A stretch of DNA of 64,000 bases from Micromonospora chaiyaphumensis (GTDB taxonomy: Bacteria > Actinomycetota > Actinomycetes > Mycobacteriales > Micromonosporaceae), in the NCBI RefSeq assembly GCF_900091435.1, contig NZ_FMCS01000007.1, positions 248,001 through 312,000 of the forward strand, given 5' to 3'. Shown one piece after another: positions 7,612 through 15,787 of this stretch. The position numbers and the translations under genes are program-made. Positions within the stretch are counted from its first letter, which is position 1. Every line of letters begins with the position of its first letter. Below the pieces are notes generated by a model. The model searched no databases and had not been told where the DNA came from. It was given only the letters and a program-made list of their open reading frames with translations.

Positions 7612-8970
7612 ATGCTGACCTCATCCACCCGCCTCCTGCGCCGGCTGCTCGCGGCCGGCGCGGCCCTCACCCTCACGGTCGGCCTCGCCGGCGCCGCGCC
7701 CGCCCTCGCCGCCGACGACGGCAGCCAGCCGTTGCCCGGCTACACCATCAGCAACCCGCCCCTCGCGCCGCTCGTCATCGACGGCGCCGCCACCACCGTC
7801 CGGCAGGGCGTGCACGCGCACGCCGGCTACATCATCGAGACCCCCGCGAAGTGGAACGGCGATCTCGTGATGTGGGCGCACGGCTACCGCGGCCAGGGCA
7901 CCGTGCTCGCCCCCGAGCCGCCCGGCTACGACCTGCGGCAGCGGATGCTGGCACAGGGGTACGCCTGGGCGTCGTCCTCCTACGACCGCAACGGCTACGA
8001 CATCCGCTCCGGCGTGCTCGGCACCCGGGCGCTGGCCGACCTGTTCGCCGGCACGGTGAAGCGGCCGAAGCGGGTGCTCATCGCCGGCGTCTCCATGGGC
8101 GGGCACATCATCGGCCGCTCGCTGGAGCAGTACCCGGGCTACTACGACGGCGCGCTGCCGATGTGCGGGGTGCTCGGCGACCACGAGCTGTTCGACTTCT
8201 TCCTCGACTACAACCTGGCCGCGCAGGCCATCGCCGGGGTACGCGCGTACCCGACGCCGGACGACTATCTGACCAACGCGGTGCCGCGCATCCAGGCGGC
8301 GCTCGGGCTGGCGGAGCTGAAGCCGGGCGGCCCGGACACCACCAACGACCTCGGCAAGCAGCTGCGGGCAATCACCGTCGAGCGGTCCGGAGGTCCCCGG
8401 CCCGGCGCCGACGCCGCCTTCGCGGTCTGGAAGGACTTCCTGTTCAGCATCACCACCACCGACGGCGGCGACTCCCCCGCCCAGCGGCCCGGGCAGCTCG
8501 CCACCAACCTGCTCACCCGGTACTCGCCGAACAGCCCCGTGAACGTCAACGCCACGGTGCAGCGGGTCGCCCCGGAGAACGTGCGGCAGCGGCTGTCCCC
8601 GACGCTGACCGAGGTGCCGCGGATCAGCGGCCGGCCCACCGTGCCGGTGCTCAGCCTGCACGACCTCGGCGACCTCTTCGTACCGTTCAGCATGGAGCAG
8701 GCCTACGCCCGGGACGTCGCGTGGCACGGCCGCAGCCGGCTGGTCGTCCAGCGGGCGATCCGGGCCGCGCAGCACTGCGAGTTCAGCCCGGCCGAGGCCG
8801 GCGCCGCCTGGGACGACCTCGTGTCCTGGGTACGCACCGGCAAGCGCCCGGCCGGCGACGCGGTCACCGATCGGAAGGCGGTGTCGGCGCCGGACTTGGG
8901 CTGCCGGTTCAGCGACCCGGCCGCCTGGGCCGCAGGCTCGGGTACGCGTCGCCTGTACGCGCCCTGCTGA
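7612..8970 (+). CDS. Secreted alpha/beta hydrolase
   Basis: A 452-residue exported enzyme: a signal peptide (RRLLAAGAALTLTVGLAGAAPALA, cleavage near residue 33) followed by an alpha/beta-hydrolase fold. Catalytic triad candidates are Ser in GVSMGG (about residue 163), Asp in LHDLGDLFVP, and His in RAAQHCEFSP. WAHGYRGQG gives the oxyanion-side HG motif. Several cysteines suggest disulfides in the mature protein. Substrate is unknown; homologous secreted hydrolases are often annotated as tannase/feruloyl-esterase-like or as hypothetical. Monocistronic, converging on the terminator shared with the lysozyme-like paralogue. Confidence 0.8.
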   Translation: MLTSSTRLLRRLLAAGAALTLTVGLAGAAPALAADDGSQPLPGYTISNPPLAPLVIDGAATTVRQGVHAHAGYIIETPAKWNGDLVMWAHGYRGQGTVLAPEPPGYDLRQRMLAQGYAWASSSYDRNGYDIRSGVLGTRALADLFAGTVKRPKRVLIAGVSMGGHIIGRSLEQYPGYYDGALPMCGVLGDHELFDFFLDYNLAAQAIAGVRAYPTPDDYLTNAVPRIQAALGLAELKPGGPDTTNDLGKQLRAITVERSGGPRPGADAAFAVWKDFLFSITTTDGGDSPAQRPGQLATNLLTRYSPNSPVNVNATVQRVAPENVRQRLSPTLTEVPRISGRPTVPVLSLHDLGDLFVPFSMEQAYARDVAWHGRSRLVVQRAIRAAQHCEFSPAEAGAAWDDLVSWVRTGKRPAGDAVTDRKAVSAPDLGCRFSDPAAWAAGSGTRRLYAPC

Positions 8971-8973
8971 CGC

Positions 8974-9010
8974 CGCTGGCCGGCACCCCTGTTCGGGGTG
9001 CCGGCCAGCG
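8974..9010. terminator. 16-bp-stem hairpin terminator (copy 2, bidirectional)
   Basis: Identical 37-bp hairpin to 4287-4323. Here it lies between convergent genes, 3 bases past the secreted hydrolase stop and 7 bases past the minus-strand gene stop, so it probably ends both transcripts. Confidence 0.85.
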
Positions 9011-9017
9011 CGGTGGC

Positions 9018-9566
9018 TCAGCTGTTCCAGTGGTGGGCCACGATGTCGGCGGCCTGCTGCTCCCACTGCGCGTACGCATCCGGGTAGGCCGAGACCTGCA
9101 CGGTCTGGGCGGCCTCGGTCAGCGGCATGTCCTGCCAGCCGTCAACCTGCTTCAGACCCTTCAGGAAAGCCAGGGTCGAGTACTCGGGGTCGGTGATCTG
9201 CTCCGGCGTGCCCCAACCCGAGCTCGGGCGCTGCTGGAACAGGCCCAGCGAGTCGTGATCGTTCTTGTCGCCGAGGTGGCCGAGGTTCTCCAGCTTCGAC
9301 TCCTGCAGGCTCGTGGCGATCGAGATGACCGCGGCCCGCTCCGGCAGACCGGCCTTCTTCGTCGCGGCGATGATCGCCTTGGCGTTCGCGGTCTGCTCAC
9401 CGTTCAGGTCGATCTTCGACTGGGCGCCCTGCACCGTCGCGACCGCGACCGGCTTGCCCTCGACCGGGCGGGCGTCGGCGTGAGCGGCGACCGGACCGGC
9501 GAACACGCCACCGGTGAAAGCCAGACCAGCAATACCCAGCACGCTCTTACGCAGCATCGAGTTCAT
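9018..9566 (-). CDS. Secreted lysozyme/SLT-fold protein (paralogue 2)
   Basis: A 182-residue close paralogue of the protein at 4331-4882. The signal peptide is identical apart from a Val/Ile change. The mature domain has the same QESKLENLG, DHDSLGLFQQRP and PLTEAAQTVQVSAYPDAY motifs, and differences are concentrated just after the signal peptide. It has no Cys in the QRPSSGWG loop. ATG at 9566 with GGAG 8 bases upstream. Coding region, terminator and leader are all duplicated, so the pair probably arose by a recent segmental duplication. A cell-wall role is inferred from the fold. Confidence 0.8.
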   Translation of the reverse strand: MNSMLRKSVLGIAGLAFTGGVFAGPVAAHADARPVEGKPVAVATVQGAQSKIDLNGEQTANAKAIIAATKKAGLPERAAVISIATSLQESKLENLGHLGDKNDHDSLGLFQQRPSSGWGTPEQITDPEYSTLAFLKGLKQVDGWQDMPLTEAAQTVQVSAYPDAYAQWEQQAADIVAHHWNS

Positions 9567-9740
9567 GGGGATAGCTCCATTCGGGGGTTGGCGCACACGC
9601 CGATGGGGGTCGGCCGTGCGCAAGCACCGTCAGGCGCTCAAGAAAAGTCTTGGGGGATCATCCAGCGCGCGGGGCGAAGCCTCTTCGTCGCGCCGGGACC
9701 ATGTACAACGACCGGCGACCCGCCATCATTCCGGGCCCGG
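9567..9740 (-). promoter_or_regulatory. Conserved structured leader of paralogue 2
   Basis: Matches the 4883-5060 leader almost base for base, including the TTGGCGCACAC...GTGCGCAA hairpin before the ribosome site and the CGAAG/CTTCG hairpin. The loop changes (GTGG to GAGG) while the stem is kept, consistent with an RNA structure under selection, although recent duplication alone could explain most of the identity. Confidence 0.5.
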
Positions 9741-9873
9741 GACACCCGCGCCGGCGGGCCGCCCTTCCTCGGTCGTGCACCGGGTACAACGACCCCCACC
9801 CACCCGCCATTCCACCGCCCGGGTGCCACCGGCCACCCCACGAAACGGACACCCCGCCCACACCACGACGGTC

Positions 9874-9926
9874 GGTGGAACACCATGGGTGCATCCCGGC
9901 CCCGGAGACACCCACAGCGTTCCACT
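9874..9926. repeat. GGTGGAAC hairpin repeat, copy c
   Basis: GGTGGAAC at 9874-9881 pairs with GTTCCAC at 9919-9925, with inner GGGTG/CACCC arms, and is followed 19 bases later by TGAACCGGAC (9945-9954). A further isolated CGAAACGGAC lies at 10082-10091. Confidence 0.75.
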
Positions 9927-9996
9927 CACCAGTCGACCAGCGCGTGAACCGGACATTCTGCCCGTGTGTCACGCCGGGAGCAGCGCACCCGTGACC

Positions 9997-10045
9997 CGAT
10001 CTTGGAGAGTTTCTGTTCCTCTCGAACGGAAACTCTCCAAGATCG
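9997..10045. repeat. Long hairpin, 17-bp perfect outer stem
   Basis: CGATCTTGGAGAGTTTC at 9997-10013 is exactly complementary to 10029-10045. The intervening 15 bases form a further GTTC/GAAC stem with a CTCTC loop. It is more AT-rich than its surroundings. It lies 127 bases beyond the 3' end of the dedA-like gene and could be its terminator or a mobile palindrome. Confidence 0.75.
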
Positions 10046-10171
10046 CGAGGAGGCCGCGTCGCGGAAGACGTCGGTGGGGTGCGAAACGGACATCCGTCCG
10101 CTGAAGCGGGCGACACGCGCCCGCTCGCAGCAGTTCGCGGGGTGGTGGCGGCCCGGGTGTGCTGCGAGTGA

Positions 10172-10924
10172 TCAGCGGTCGTCGGGCTCCTCGGGGGTCC
10201 ACCAGCCGCCCCGGTACAGGGTGCCGCGGGGCGGCTCGGCCGGGGCGGGGCGGGGGCGACGCGCCCGGCGCACGCGGCTGACCACGAACCAGCCGACGGC
10301 GCCCACGCAGACCACGATGACCACGTTCTGCAGCGTCCCGACGTACGACTCGACGACGTGCCAGTTCTCGCCGAGCAGGTAGCCGGCCAGCACGAAGGCG
10401 CTGTTCCAGATGAGGCTGCCCAGCGAGGTGAAGAGCAGGAAGACCGGTACGGGCATCCGTTCCACGCCGGCCGGGATGGACACGAGACTGCGGAAGATCG
10501 GAATCATCCGGCCGAAGAACACCGCCTTGACCCCGTGCCGGAGGAACCAGGCCTCGGTGCGGTCGACGTCCTCCAGTTTGACCAGCGGCAGACGGCCCAC
10601 GAGGGCCCGCATCCGATTCCGGCCGAGAGCCGCGCCGATCTGGTAGAGGGCCAGGGCGCCCAGCACCGACCCGAGGGTCGTCCACGCGATCGCCCCGACG
10701 AGGCTCATCCGCCCCTGACTCGCGGTGAACCCGGCCAGCGGCAGGATCACCTCGCTGGGGATGGGCGGGAAGAGGTTCTCCAGGGCCACCGCGAGGCCGG
10801 CCCCTGGGCCGCCGAGCCGTTCGACCAGGCCGGTGACCCAGCCGACGGGTCCTTCGCCGGCCGGCTCCGCGGCGCGCGGGGCCGCCACCCGGGGACCGAC
10901 GAGGAGTTGCGCGTTTCCGATCAT
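10172..10924 (-). CDS. DedA family membrane protein
   Basis: A 250-residue integral membrane protein of the DedA/VTT superfamily, thought to act as lipid or undecaprenyl-phosphate flippases dependent on the proton motive force. Diagnostic blocks: ENLFPPIPSEVILPLAGF (re-entrant loop with Glu and Pro) near residue 49, and FFGRMIPIFRSLVSIPAG with the conserved Arg pair near residue 145. Four to five hydrophobic segments are visible, followed by a basic C-terminal tail rich in Arg and Pro. The ATG at 10924 is the only good start; the N-terminal 30 residues are Ala/Pro-rich. Single-gene unit. Confidence 0.92.
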   Translation of the reverse strand: MIGNAQLLVGPRVAAPRAAEPAGEGPVGWVTGLVERLGGPGAGLAVALENLFPPIPSEVILPLAGFTASQGRMSLVGAIAWTTLGSVLGALALYQIGAALGRNRMRALVGRLPLVKLEDVDRTEAWFLRHGVKAVFFGRMIPIFRSLVSIPAGVERMPVPVFLLFTSLGSLIWNSAFVLAGYLLGENWHVVESYVGTLQNVVIVVCVGAVGWFVVSRVRRARRPRPAPAEPPRGTLYRGGWWTPEEPDDR

Positions 10925-11111
10925 CCGACAACGTTACGGGGCGGCGTGCCCGGCGACCACGAAACCAGGCGGGCGGGCGACATCTACGCCGCTGTACGAC
11001 GCGCCTCGAAAGGGTCGGCCCCGGGCGACCGTCCACTGAGTACGGCCCCGGTGTCGGACGGGCCGCCTATGGTGTGCCGGTGGGGCCGACGGCCCCGAGA
11101 AGGAGAAGACG

Positions 11112-11834
11112 ATGGCGGTCACTCCGGCCAGGGGCGCCGTCCGGCCCGCCGACGGCGGCCCCATGGATCCGGGCACTCCGGCGACCGCTCCCCTGGCCTC
11201 CGGCCGGACCGCCGACGTGTACGCCCTCGACGGCGACCGGGTGCTGCGCCGGTACCGGGACCGTGGCGACGTGCGCGCGGAGGCCGAGGTCATGCGCCAC
11301 CTGCACGCCGCCGGCTACCCGGTGCCGCGGGTGCACCACGCCGAGGGTCCCGACCTGGTGCTCGACCGGGTGGCCGGCCGGACCCTGTTCGAAGCGATCG
11401 TCGCGGGTGAGGTCACGCCGCGCTCGGGGGCGGGTCTGCTGGCCGACCTGCACGCCCGGCTGCACGCGCTGCCCGCCCCCCGCTCGGCCGATCCGGCGGT
11501 CCGGCTCCTGCACCTCGACCTGCACGCGCAGAACGTGCTCCTCACACCGGCCGGCCCGGTCGTCATCGACTGGGCCAACGCCACCGAGGGGTCGCCCGCG
11601 CTGGACCGGGCGGTGACCGCGCTGATCATCGCCGAGGCCGCGGTGGACCGTTCCTTCCCGCTGCGGGCAGCGGCGGCCGAGGTGCTGTCGGCATACGTGG
11701 CCGAGGCGGGGCCGCTGGCGCCGGTGGCGGAGGCCGTCGCGCGGCGGACCGGACTGGGACCGCTCGAGGCGGCCCGGCTGCCCGAGGCGGCCGCCATGGT
11801 CGAGGCGACGGTCCGGGTGGCGGGTGCCCGGTGA
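11112..11834 (+). CDS. Aminoglycoside phosphotransferase-family (APH) protein
   Basis: A 240-residue small kinase-fold protein. The catalytic loop HLDLHAQNVLL (Brenner-type HxDxxxxN, about residue 138) and the metal-binding VVIDWANA (about 154) are intact, and an N-terminal DVYALDGDRVLRRYR strand pair stands for the nucleotide lobe. The substrate could be an aminoglycoside, a sugar, choline or another hydroxyl compound; length and sequence do not allow a resistance claim. GAGAAGGAGAAG precedes the ATG. The stop overlaps the next gene's GTG by 4 bases, so it is translationally coupled to the MOSC protein. Confidence 0.82.
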   Translation: MAVTPARGAVRPADGGPMDPGTPATAPLASGRTADVYALDGDRVLRRYRDRGDVRAEAEVMRHLHAAGYPVPRVHHAEGPDLVLDRVAGRTLFEAIVAGEVTPRSGAGLLADLHARLHALPAPRSADPAVRLLHLDLHAQNVLLTPAGPVVIDWANATEGSPALDRAVTALIIAEAAVDRSFPLRAAAAEVLSAYVAEAGPLAPVAEAVARRTGLGPLEAARLPEAAAMVEATVRVAGAR

Positions 11835-12658
11835 TCGGGCGGGTCCTCGGCATCCGGCGTTATCCCGTGAAGTCGTTGCTGGGTGAGGACCTCGATGCGG
11901 TGGCCGTGGACGCGGCCGGGCTGGCCGGGGATCGGCGGCTCGCCCTGCTGCACCGGGAGACCGGGCGGGTGGCGAGCGCGAAGAACCCGTACCGGTGGCG
12001 GGCGCTGACCACGCTGCGGGCCACCGGCGGCGACGGCGCGGTGCGGATCACGCTGCCCGACGGCCGGAGCGTCGCAGTCGGCGACGACGGGGTGGACGAC
12101 GTGCTCTCCGAGGTGCTCGGCGCGCCGGTGACACTGACCGACACCCCGCCGCCCGACGCGGTGCTCGAACGGTCCCGTCCGGAGGAGGTGCTCGCCGCGG
12201 GGGTGGCGGTGCCGGTGCCGGTCGAGGAGGGGCGGCTCGGGGGCGCGGCGCCGCCGGGCGGGCTCGTCGACTTCGCCCCGGTACACCTGCTCACCACCGC
12301 GACGCTGCGGCGGATCGGCGCGGAGCTGCCGTCCGGCGCCGTGGACCCGGTGCGGTACCGGCCGAACCTGGTGCTGGAGACTGCTGGCGCCGGGTTCGAG
12401 GAGAACGACTGGCCGGGCCGGGAGCTGCGGATCGGCGACGACCTGGTGCTGCGGGTGCTGGCCCGTACGCCCCGCTGCGCGGTGCCGACCCTGGCGCACG
12501 GCTCGCTCCCCCGCGACCCGGAGGCGCTGCGCGTCCCCGCCCGGCTGAACCGGGTGGTGCCGCTGGACGGGCTGGCGCCACAGCCGTGCGTGGGCGCGTA
12601 CGCCCAGGTGGTGCGCGCCGGCCTGGTCCGGGCTGGCGACCCGGTGCAGCTCGCCTGA
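11831..12658 (+). CDS. MOSC domain protein
   Basis: A 275-residue protein with an N-terminal MOSC_N beta-barrel (RRYPVKSLLGEDLDAVAVDAAGLAGDR) and a C-terminal MOSC domain (RYRPNLVLE, GRELRIGDDLVLRVLARTPRCAVPTL with the conserved Cys at about residue 217). MOSC proteins bind molybdenum cofactor or carry activated sulfur, as in YcbX and mARC. The GTG at 11831 overlaps the upstream stop (GTGA). The window also holds a molybdopterin oxidoreductase at 56092-58221, but it is too distant to claim a link. Confidence 0.88.
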   Translation: MIGRVLGIRRYPVKSLLGEDLDAVAVDAAGLAGDRRLALLHRETGRVASAKNPYRWRALTTLRATGGDGAVRITLPDGRSVAVGDDGVDDVLSEVLGAPVTLTDTPPPDAVLERSRPEEVLAAGVAVPVPVEEGRLGGAAPPGGLVDFAPVHLLTTATLRRIGAELPSGAVDPVRYRPNLVLETAGAGFEENDWPGRELRIGDDLVLRVLARTPRCAVPTLAHGSLPRDPEALRVPARLNRVVPLDGLAPQPCVGAYAQVVRAGLVRAGDPVQLA

Positions 12659-12714
12659 GCGGGGGCTCAACTCGCACAGGAGCCGGCGCCGCGGCCGGCT
12701 GACCCGACCCGGGC

Positions 12715-12884
12715 GAGCCAATTCCTGCACGCGGCCGGCCCCGAACCGGTACGGCTGCCCAGAGCCGGGCGGGCCAACCCCTCCAGGCCGGCCGGACCCG
12801 ACGCTGTGCGGGTGGCCTGCCGGACGAGCCAACCCCTGCCTGCCGACCGGCCCGAACCGGTGCGGCTGACCGGAGGCGGGCGGC
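12715..12884. repeat. Three imperfect 55-56-bp direct repeats
   Basis: Units starting near 12715, 12771 and 12826 share GAGCCAACCCCTGC-like starts and CCGAACCGGTnCGGCTG-like ends. They fill the gap between the MOSC gene and the 3' end of the kinase gene. No coding potential is evident. Confidence 0.6.
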
Positions 12885-14336
12885 TCAGCCCTCGCCCCGG
12901 CCGTCCCCGCGTAGCCCCGCGTAGGCGTCGAGCAGGTCCTGGAGGGCGGCGGCGGTGCCGTCGTCGAGCTTGCCGTCCTCGGCCAGCTCGTCGATCCGCT
13001 CGCGCAGGTCGTCGATGCGCTTGGCCCGATCCTTGGGCTTGCCGCGGTCGAGCTCGGCGGCCTTCTCGCGCAGGTCGTTCGCGGTCTTCCGGTCGATCCT
13101 GCGGTCCGCTACGGCCTGGTCGACGACGTCGGCGAACTGGGCGGCGAGCTGGCGCAGCGTGACCGGCGCGGGCCGGGCGTCGGCGGGGCTGGACGTGGCC
13201 GGCCCGGACGGCGTCGACGGGCTCGGCTCGTCGGCCGGCGTGCCCGTCGACGGGTCGGTGGACAGGCCGGTGACCGGCCCGGTGCCCGTCGGCGTGCCGG
13301 AGTCGTGGTCGAGCAGCAGCGTGCCGACGAGGGCGAGCAGCAGCACCACCCCGGCGGCGACCAGCGCCCCGAGGAGCCGGTTCGACCGGGCGGCCGGCCG
13401 CGCGGGCGGCGGCGGGACCGGGCGGGAGGCCCGCTCGATCAGCGTCGGCGGGTGTTCCGGCCGGGGCACGGTGGGCAGGATCGCGGTCGGCGGGTCGGCC
13501 GGCTGGCCGGCGCCGAGCCGGGTGGCGAGCTGGGCGGCCGTGGGGCGCCGAGCCGGGTCCACGGCCAGGCAGGCCAGGGTGAGTTCGGCGACGTCGGCGG
13601 GGAGGCCGGGGATGCGCAGCGGCGGCACGGAGGGCCGGTGGGCCTGCACGTCGAGCACGTCGTCCCAGGTCTGCACGGGCAGCGGGGCGCGCCCCGTGAG
13701 GGTGCGGTAGAGCAGGGCGCCGAGGGCGTAGACGTCGCTGGCCGGGTTCGCCGGGCCAGGGGTCATCCGTTCCGGCGCGAAGTAGGCCGGGGTGCCCATC
13801 AACAGCTCGCCGGTCTGCCCGGCCAGGGGGTGCCGCGGGCCCGCCAGGGTGGCGATGCCGAAGTCGAGCACCTTGGCCCCGGTCTCGGTGAGCATCACAT
13901 TGCCGGGCTTGATGTCGCGGTGCACCACACCGATCCGGTGCGCGGCGGCCAGGGCGGCGGCGACCTGGCCGGCCAGCCGGACGGCCTCGGGCCAGGCGAG
14001 CGGCCCGCGGGTCAGCCGGTCGGCGAGGGTCTGCCCTTCGACCAGCTCCATGACCAGGTAGGGCACCACCGAGGCGTCGGGCAGGGTGGCCTCGCCGTAG
14101 TCGTACACCTGGGTCACGTGCGGGTGGGTGAGCCGCGCCGCGGCGCGGGCCTCGCGCTGGATGGTGGCGCGCAGCTGCGGGTCCGCGGCGAGCTGGGTGG
14201 CGAGGGCCTTGACCGCGACGGGGCGGTGCAGGACCTCGTCGTCGGCGCGCCACACCTCGGACATCCCGCCGAGCCCGATGCGCTCGCGCAGGACGTACCG
14301 GTCGTGCAGGCGCAGCGACGGCGTGAACGGCGACAT
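12885..14336 (-). CDS. Membrane-anchored Ser/Thr protein kinase (PknB type)
   Basis: About 483 residues. The cytosolic kinase domain (residues about 10-270) has the glycine loop GLGGMSEV, VAVKAL Lys, HRDIKPGN catalytic loop, DFG and APE-like APER, so it should be active. A Pro-rich juxtamembrane stretch is followed by one TM helix (LLGALVAAGVVLLLALVGTLLL) and an extracytoplasmic part with a Ser/Thr/Pro linker and a charged helical segment (KDRAKRIDDLRERIDEL) rather than PASTA repeats. Start placed at MSPFTPSLRL (14336); an in-frame upstream codon at 14375 would add 13 residues. Signal and substrates unknown. Confidence 0.92.
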   Translation of the reverse strand: MSPFTPSLRLHDRYVLRERIGLGGMSEVWRADDEVLHRPVAVKALATQLAADPQLRATIQREARAAARLTHPHVTQVYDYGEATLPDASVVPYLVMELVEGQTLADRLTRGPLAWPEAVRLAGQVAAALAAAHRIGVVHRDIKPGNVMLTETGAKVLDFGIATLAGPRHPLAGQTGELLMGTPAYFAPERMTPGPANPASDVYALGALLYRTLTGRAPLPVQTWDDVLDVQAHRPSVPPLRIPGLPADVAELTLACLAVDPARRPTAAQLATRLGAGQPADPPTAILPTVPRPEHPPTLIERASRPVPPPPARPAARSNRLLGALVAAGVVLLLALVGTLLLDHDSGTPTGTGPVTGLSTDPSTGTPADEPSPSTPSGPATSSPADARPAPVTLRQLAAQFADVVDQAVADRRIDRKTANDLREKAAELDRGKPKDRAKRIDDLRERIDELAEDGKLDDGTAAALQDLLDAYAGLRGDGRGEG

Positions 14337-14447
14337 GGTGGTCCAGTCTGCCTGGCCGGAGGGCCGGCCCACCAACCCGGTGCCCGGTTCGGTGCCGATC
14401 GGGCGGTTCCGGGGCCGAACGGGGTGGCGCCGACCACCAGCCGTGGG

Positions 14448-14651
14448 TCAGGACGGGCAACTGGGACGGGCCGCCGGGCGGGGTTCCATCCGGTCGGCGA
14501 GGCGGCGCAGGGCCGCCGCGGCGGCCAGCCGGGTGGGTGCCAGCCGGGGTGCGCGCGGCCGGTCGGGGCGGACCGGGGCGTCGGGACGGGCGGAGTTCAC
14601 GTGCCGCGTCACGGCGTCGACGGCGAGGACGAAACCGGTGGAGTGTTCCAT
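14448..14651 (-). CDS. Small hypothetical protein, coupled to LacI regulator
   Basis: A 67-residue, Arg/Ala/Pro-rich basic protein with no recognisable family. AGGAG lies 7 bases before the ATG at 14651, overlapping the 3' end of the LacI gene, whose stop is 2 bases away. This spacing argues for translation coupled to the regulator. Codon usage matches the neighbours. Possibly a small accessory or DNA-binding protein; no function assigned. Confidence 0.5.
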   Translation of the reverse strand: MEHSTGFVLAVDAVTRHVNSARPDAPVRPDRPRAPRLAPTRLAAAAALRRLADRMEPRPAARPSCPS

Positions 14652-14653
14652 GG

Positions 14654-15700
14654 TCAACTCCTGGGGACGGGACCGGTCGAGGTCCGGACAACGAGGTCGG
14701 TGGGGAGCAGAAGGTGGCCGTCGGCCGGGTCGGCGGGCGGCTCCAGCAGCAGTGCGGCGGCGAGCCGGCCCTTCTCCTCGGCCGGCTGCCGGACGGTGGT
14801 CAGCCCCGCGGCGGCGGCCTCGGCGATGTCGTCGAAGCCGGTGACCGAGAGGCCCGGGTGCGGGCCGGCCGCGTCGAGCACCCCGAGCGCCAGCACGTCG
14901 GAGCAGGCCAGCACGGCCGTGGGGGGATCGTCCCCGGCCAGCACCGGGGCGATGGCCGCGGCGGCGGCCGCCCGGCTGTTGCCGGCGGCGTTGACCACGG
15001 TGATGGCCGGCCACGGGACGCCGGCGGCGGCGAACGCGTCGGCGAAGCCGGCGAGGCGGCCGTGGGTCGTGGGGCGGGGGGCGTCGCCGGGGCCGGCCAG
15101 CCGCAGCGGCCCGGGCGGCGCGTCGGGCAGCACGGTGTCGCCGAGCAGGGCCACCCGCCGGTGCCCGAGGCCGGCGACGTGGGCGGCGACGGATCGGGCG
15201 GCGGCCCGTTCGTCGATGCCGACGAAGCGGTCGGCGGGGGCGGCCGCTTCGGGGGCGGTGGTGACGAGGGGCAGCCCCCGGTCGCGGATCGCCCCGAGGA
15301 CGTGCTCCTCGTCGCCCACGCAGTAGACGCAGAAGCCGTCGACCGCGGCGTTGTCCACGGCGGCCCGGGCGCGGTCGCGCTCGCGGGGCAGCGGCACCAG
15401 CAGCAGGCTGGCGCCGTGCCGCTCGGCCACCTCGCCGACGCCGGCGAGGAAGCGCACCGCGAACGGGTCGGTGAAGGCGTAGGACAGCTCGGAGGTGAAC
15501 AGGACGCCGATGGCGCCGACGAAGCCGCGGCGCAGCGAGCGGGCGGTCGGGTCGGGGCCCGGGTAGCCGAGGCGGCGCGCGGCGTCGAGGATCTTCGCCC
15601 GCAGCGCGGCGGAGAGCTGGTCGGGCCGGCTGTAGGCGTTGGACACGGTGCTGCGGGAGACGCCCACCGCGTTCGCGACGTCCTGCAGGGTCGGCTTCAC
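14654..15700 (-). CDS. LacI family transcriptional regulator
   Basis: A 348-residue regulator: an N-terminal LacI helix-turn-helix (TLQDVANAVGVSRSTVSNAYS) with hinge helix (LSAALRAKILDAARRLGYPGPDPTARSLR), then a periplasmic-binding-protein-like effector domain ending in the GLTTVRQP dimer strand. GTG start at 15700. A near-perfect 22-bp palindrome 17 bases upstream (15717-15738) is the probable operator, suggesting autoregulation. No sugar operon is adjacent, so effector and targets are unknown; the sugar-transport locus at 61.8 kb has a related ATCGAT-type motif in its promoter. Confidence 0.9.
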   Translation of the reverse strand: MKPTLQDVANAVGVSRSTVSNAYSRPDQLSAALRAKILDAARRLGYPGPDPTARSLRRGFVGAIGVLFTSELSYAFTDPFAVRFLAGVGEVAERHGASLLLVPLPRERDRARAAVDNAAVDGFCVYCVGDEEHVLGAIRDRGLPLVTTAPEAAAPADRFVGIDERAAARSVAAHVAGLGHRRVALLGDTVLPDAPPGPLRLAGPGDAPRPTTHGRLAGFADAFAAAGVPWPAITVVNAAGNSRAAAAAAIAPVLAGDDPPTAVLACSDVLALGVLDAAGPHPGLSVTGFDDIAEAAAAGLTTVRQPAEEKGRLAAALLLEPPADPADGHLLLPTDLVVRTSTGPVPRS

Positions 15701-15716
15701 CGTTCTGCCCTTCTGG

Positions 15717-15738
15717 ATCGATTCAGTACTGTATCGAT
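15717..15738. promoter_or_regulatory. LacI-type operator palindrome
   Basis: A 22-bp palindrome with one mismatched pair: ATCGAT half-sites at 15717-15722 and 15733-15738 flank a central CAGTACTG. It is AT-rich in a GC-rich setting and lies directly upstream of the LacI-family start, as expected for autoregulation. Confidence 0.75.
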
Positions 15739-15787
15739 TCAGAAGCTACTCCGCCGCGCGGCGGGCGTCAACGGGAAACCGGCGCGA

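Noticed and set aside
11112..11834. Antibiotic resistance gene (aminoglycoside kinase)
   Set aside because: The APH fold is clear, but this superfamily acts on many substrates and the context (MOSC protein) does not point to resistance.
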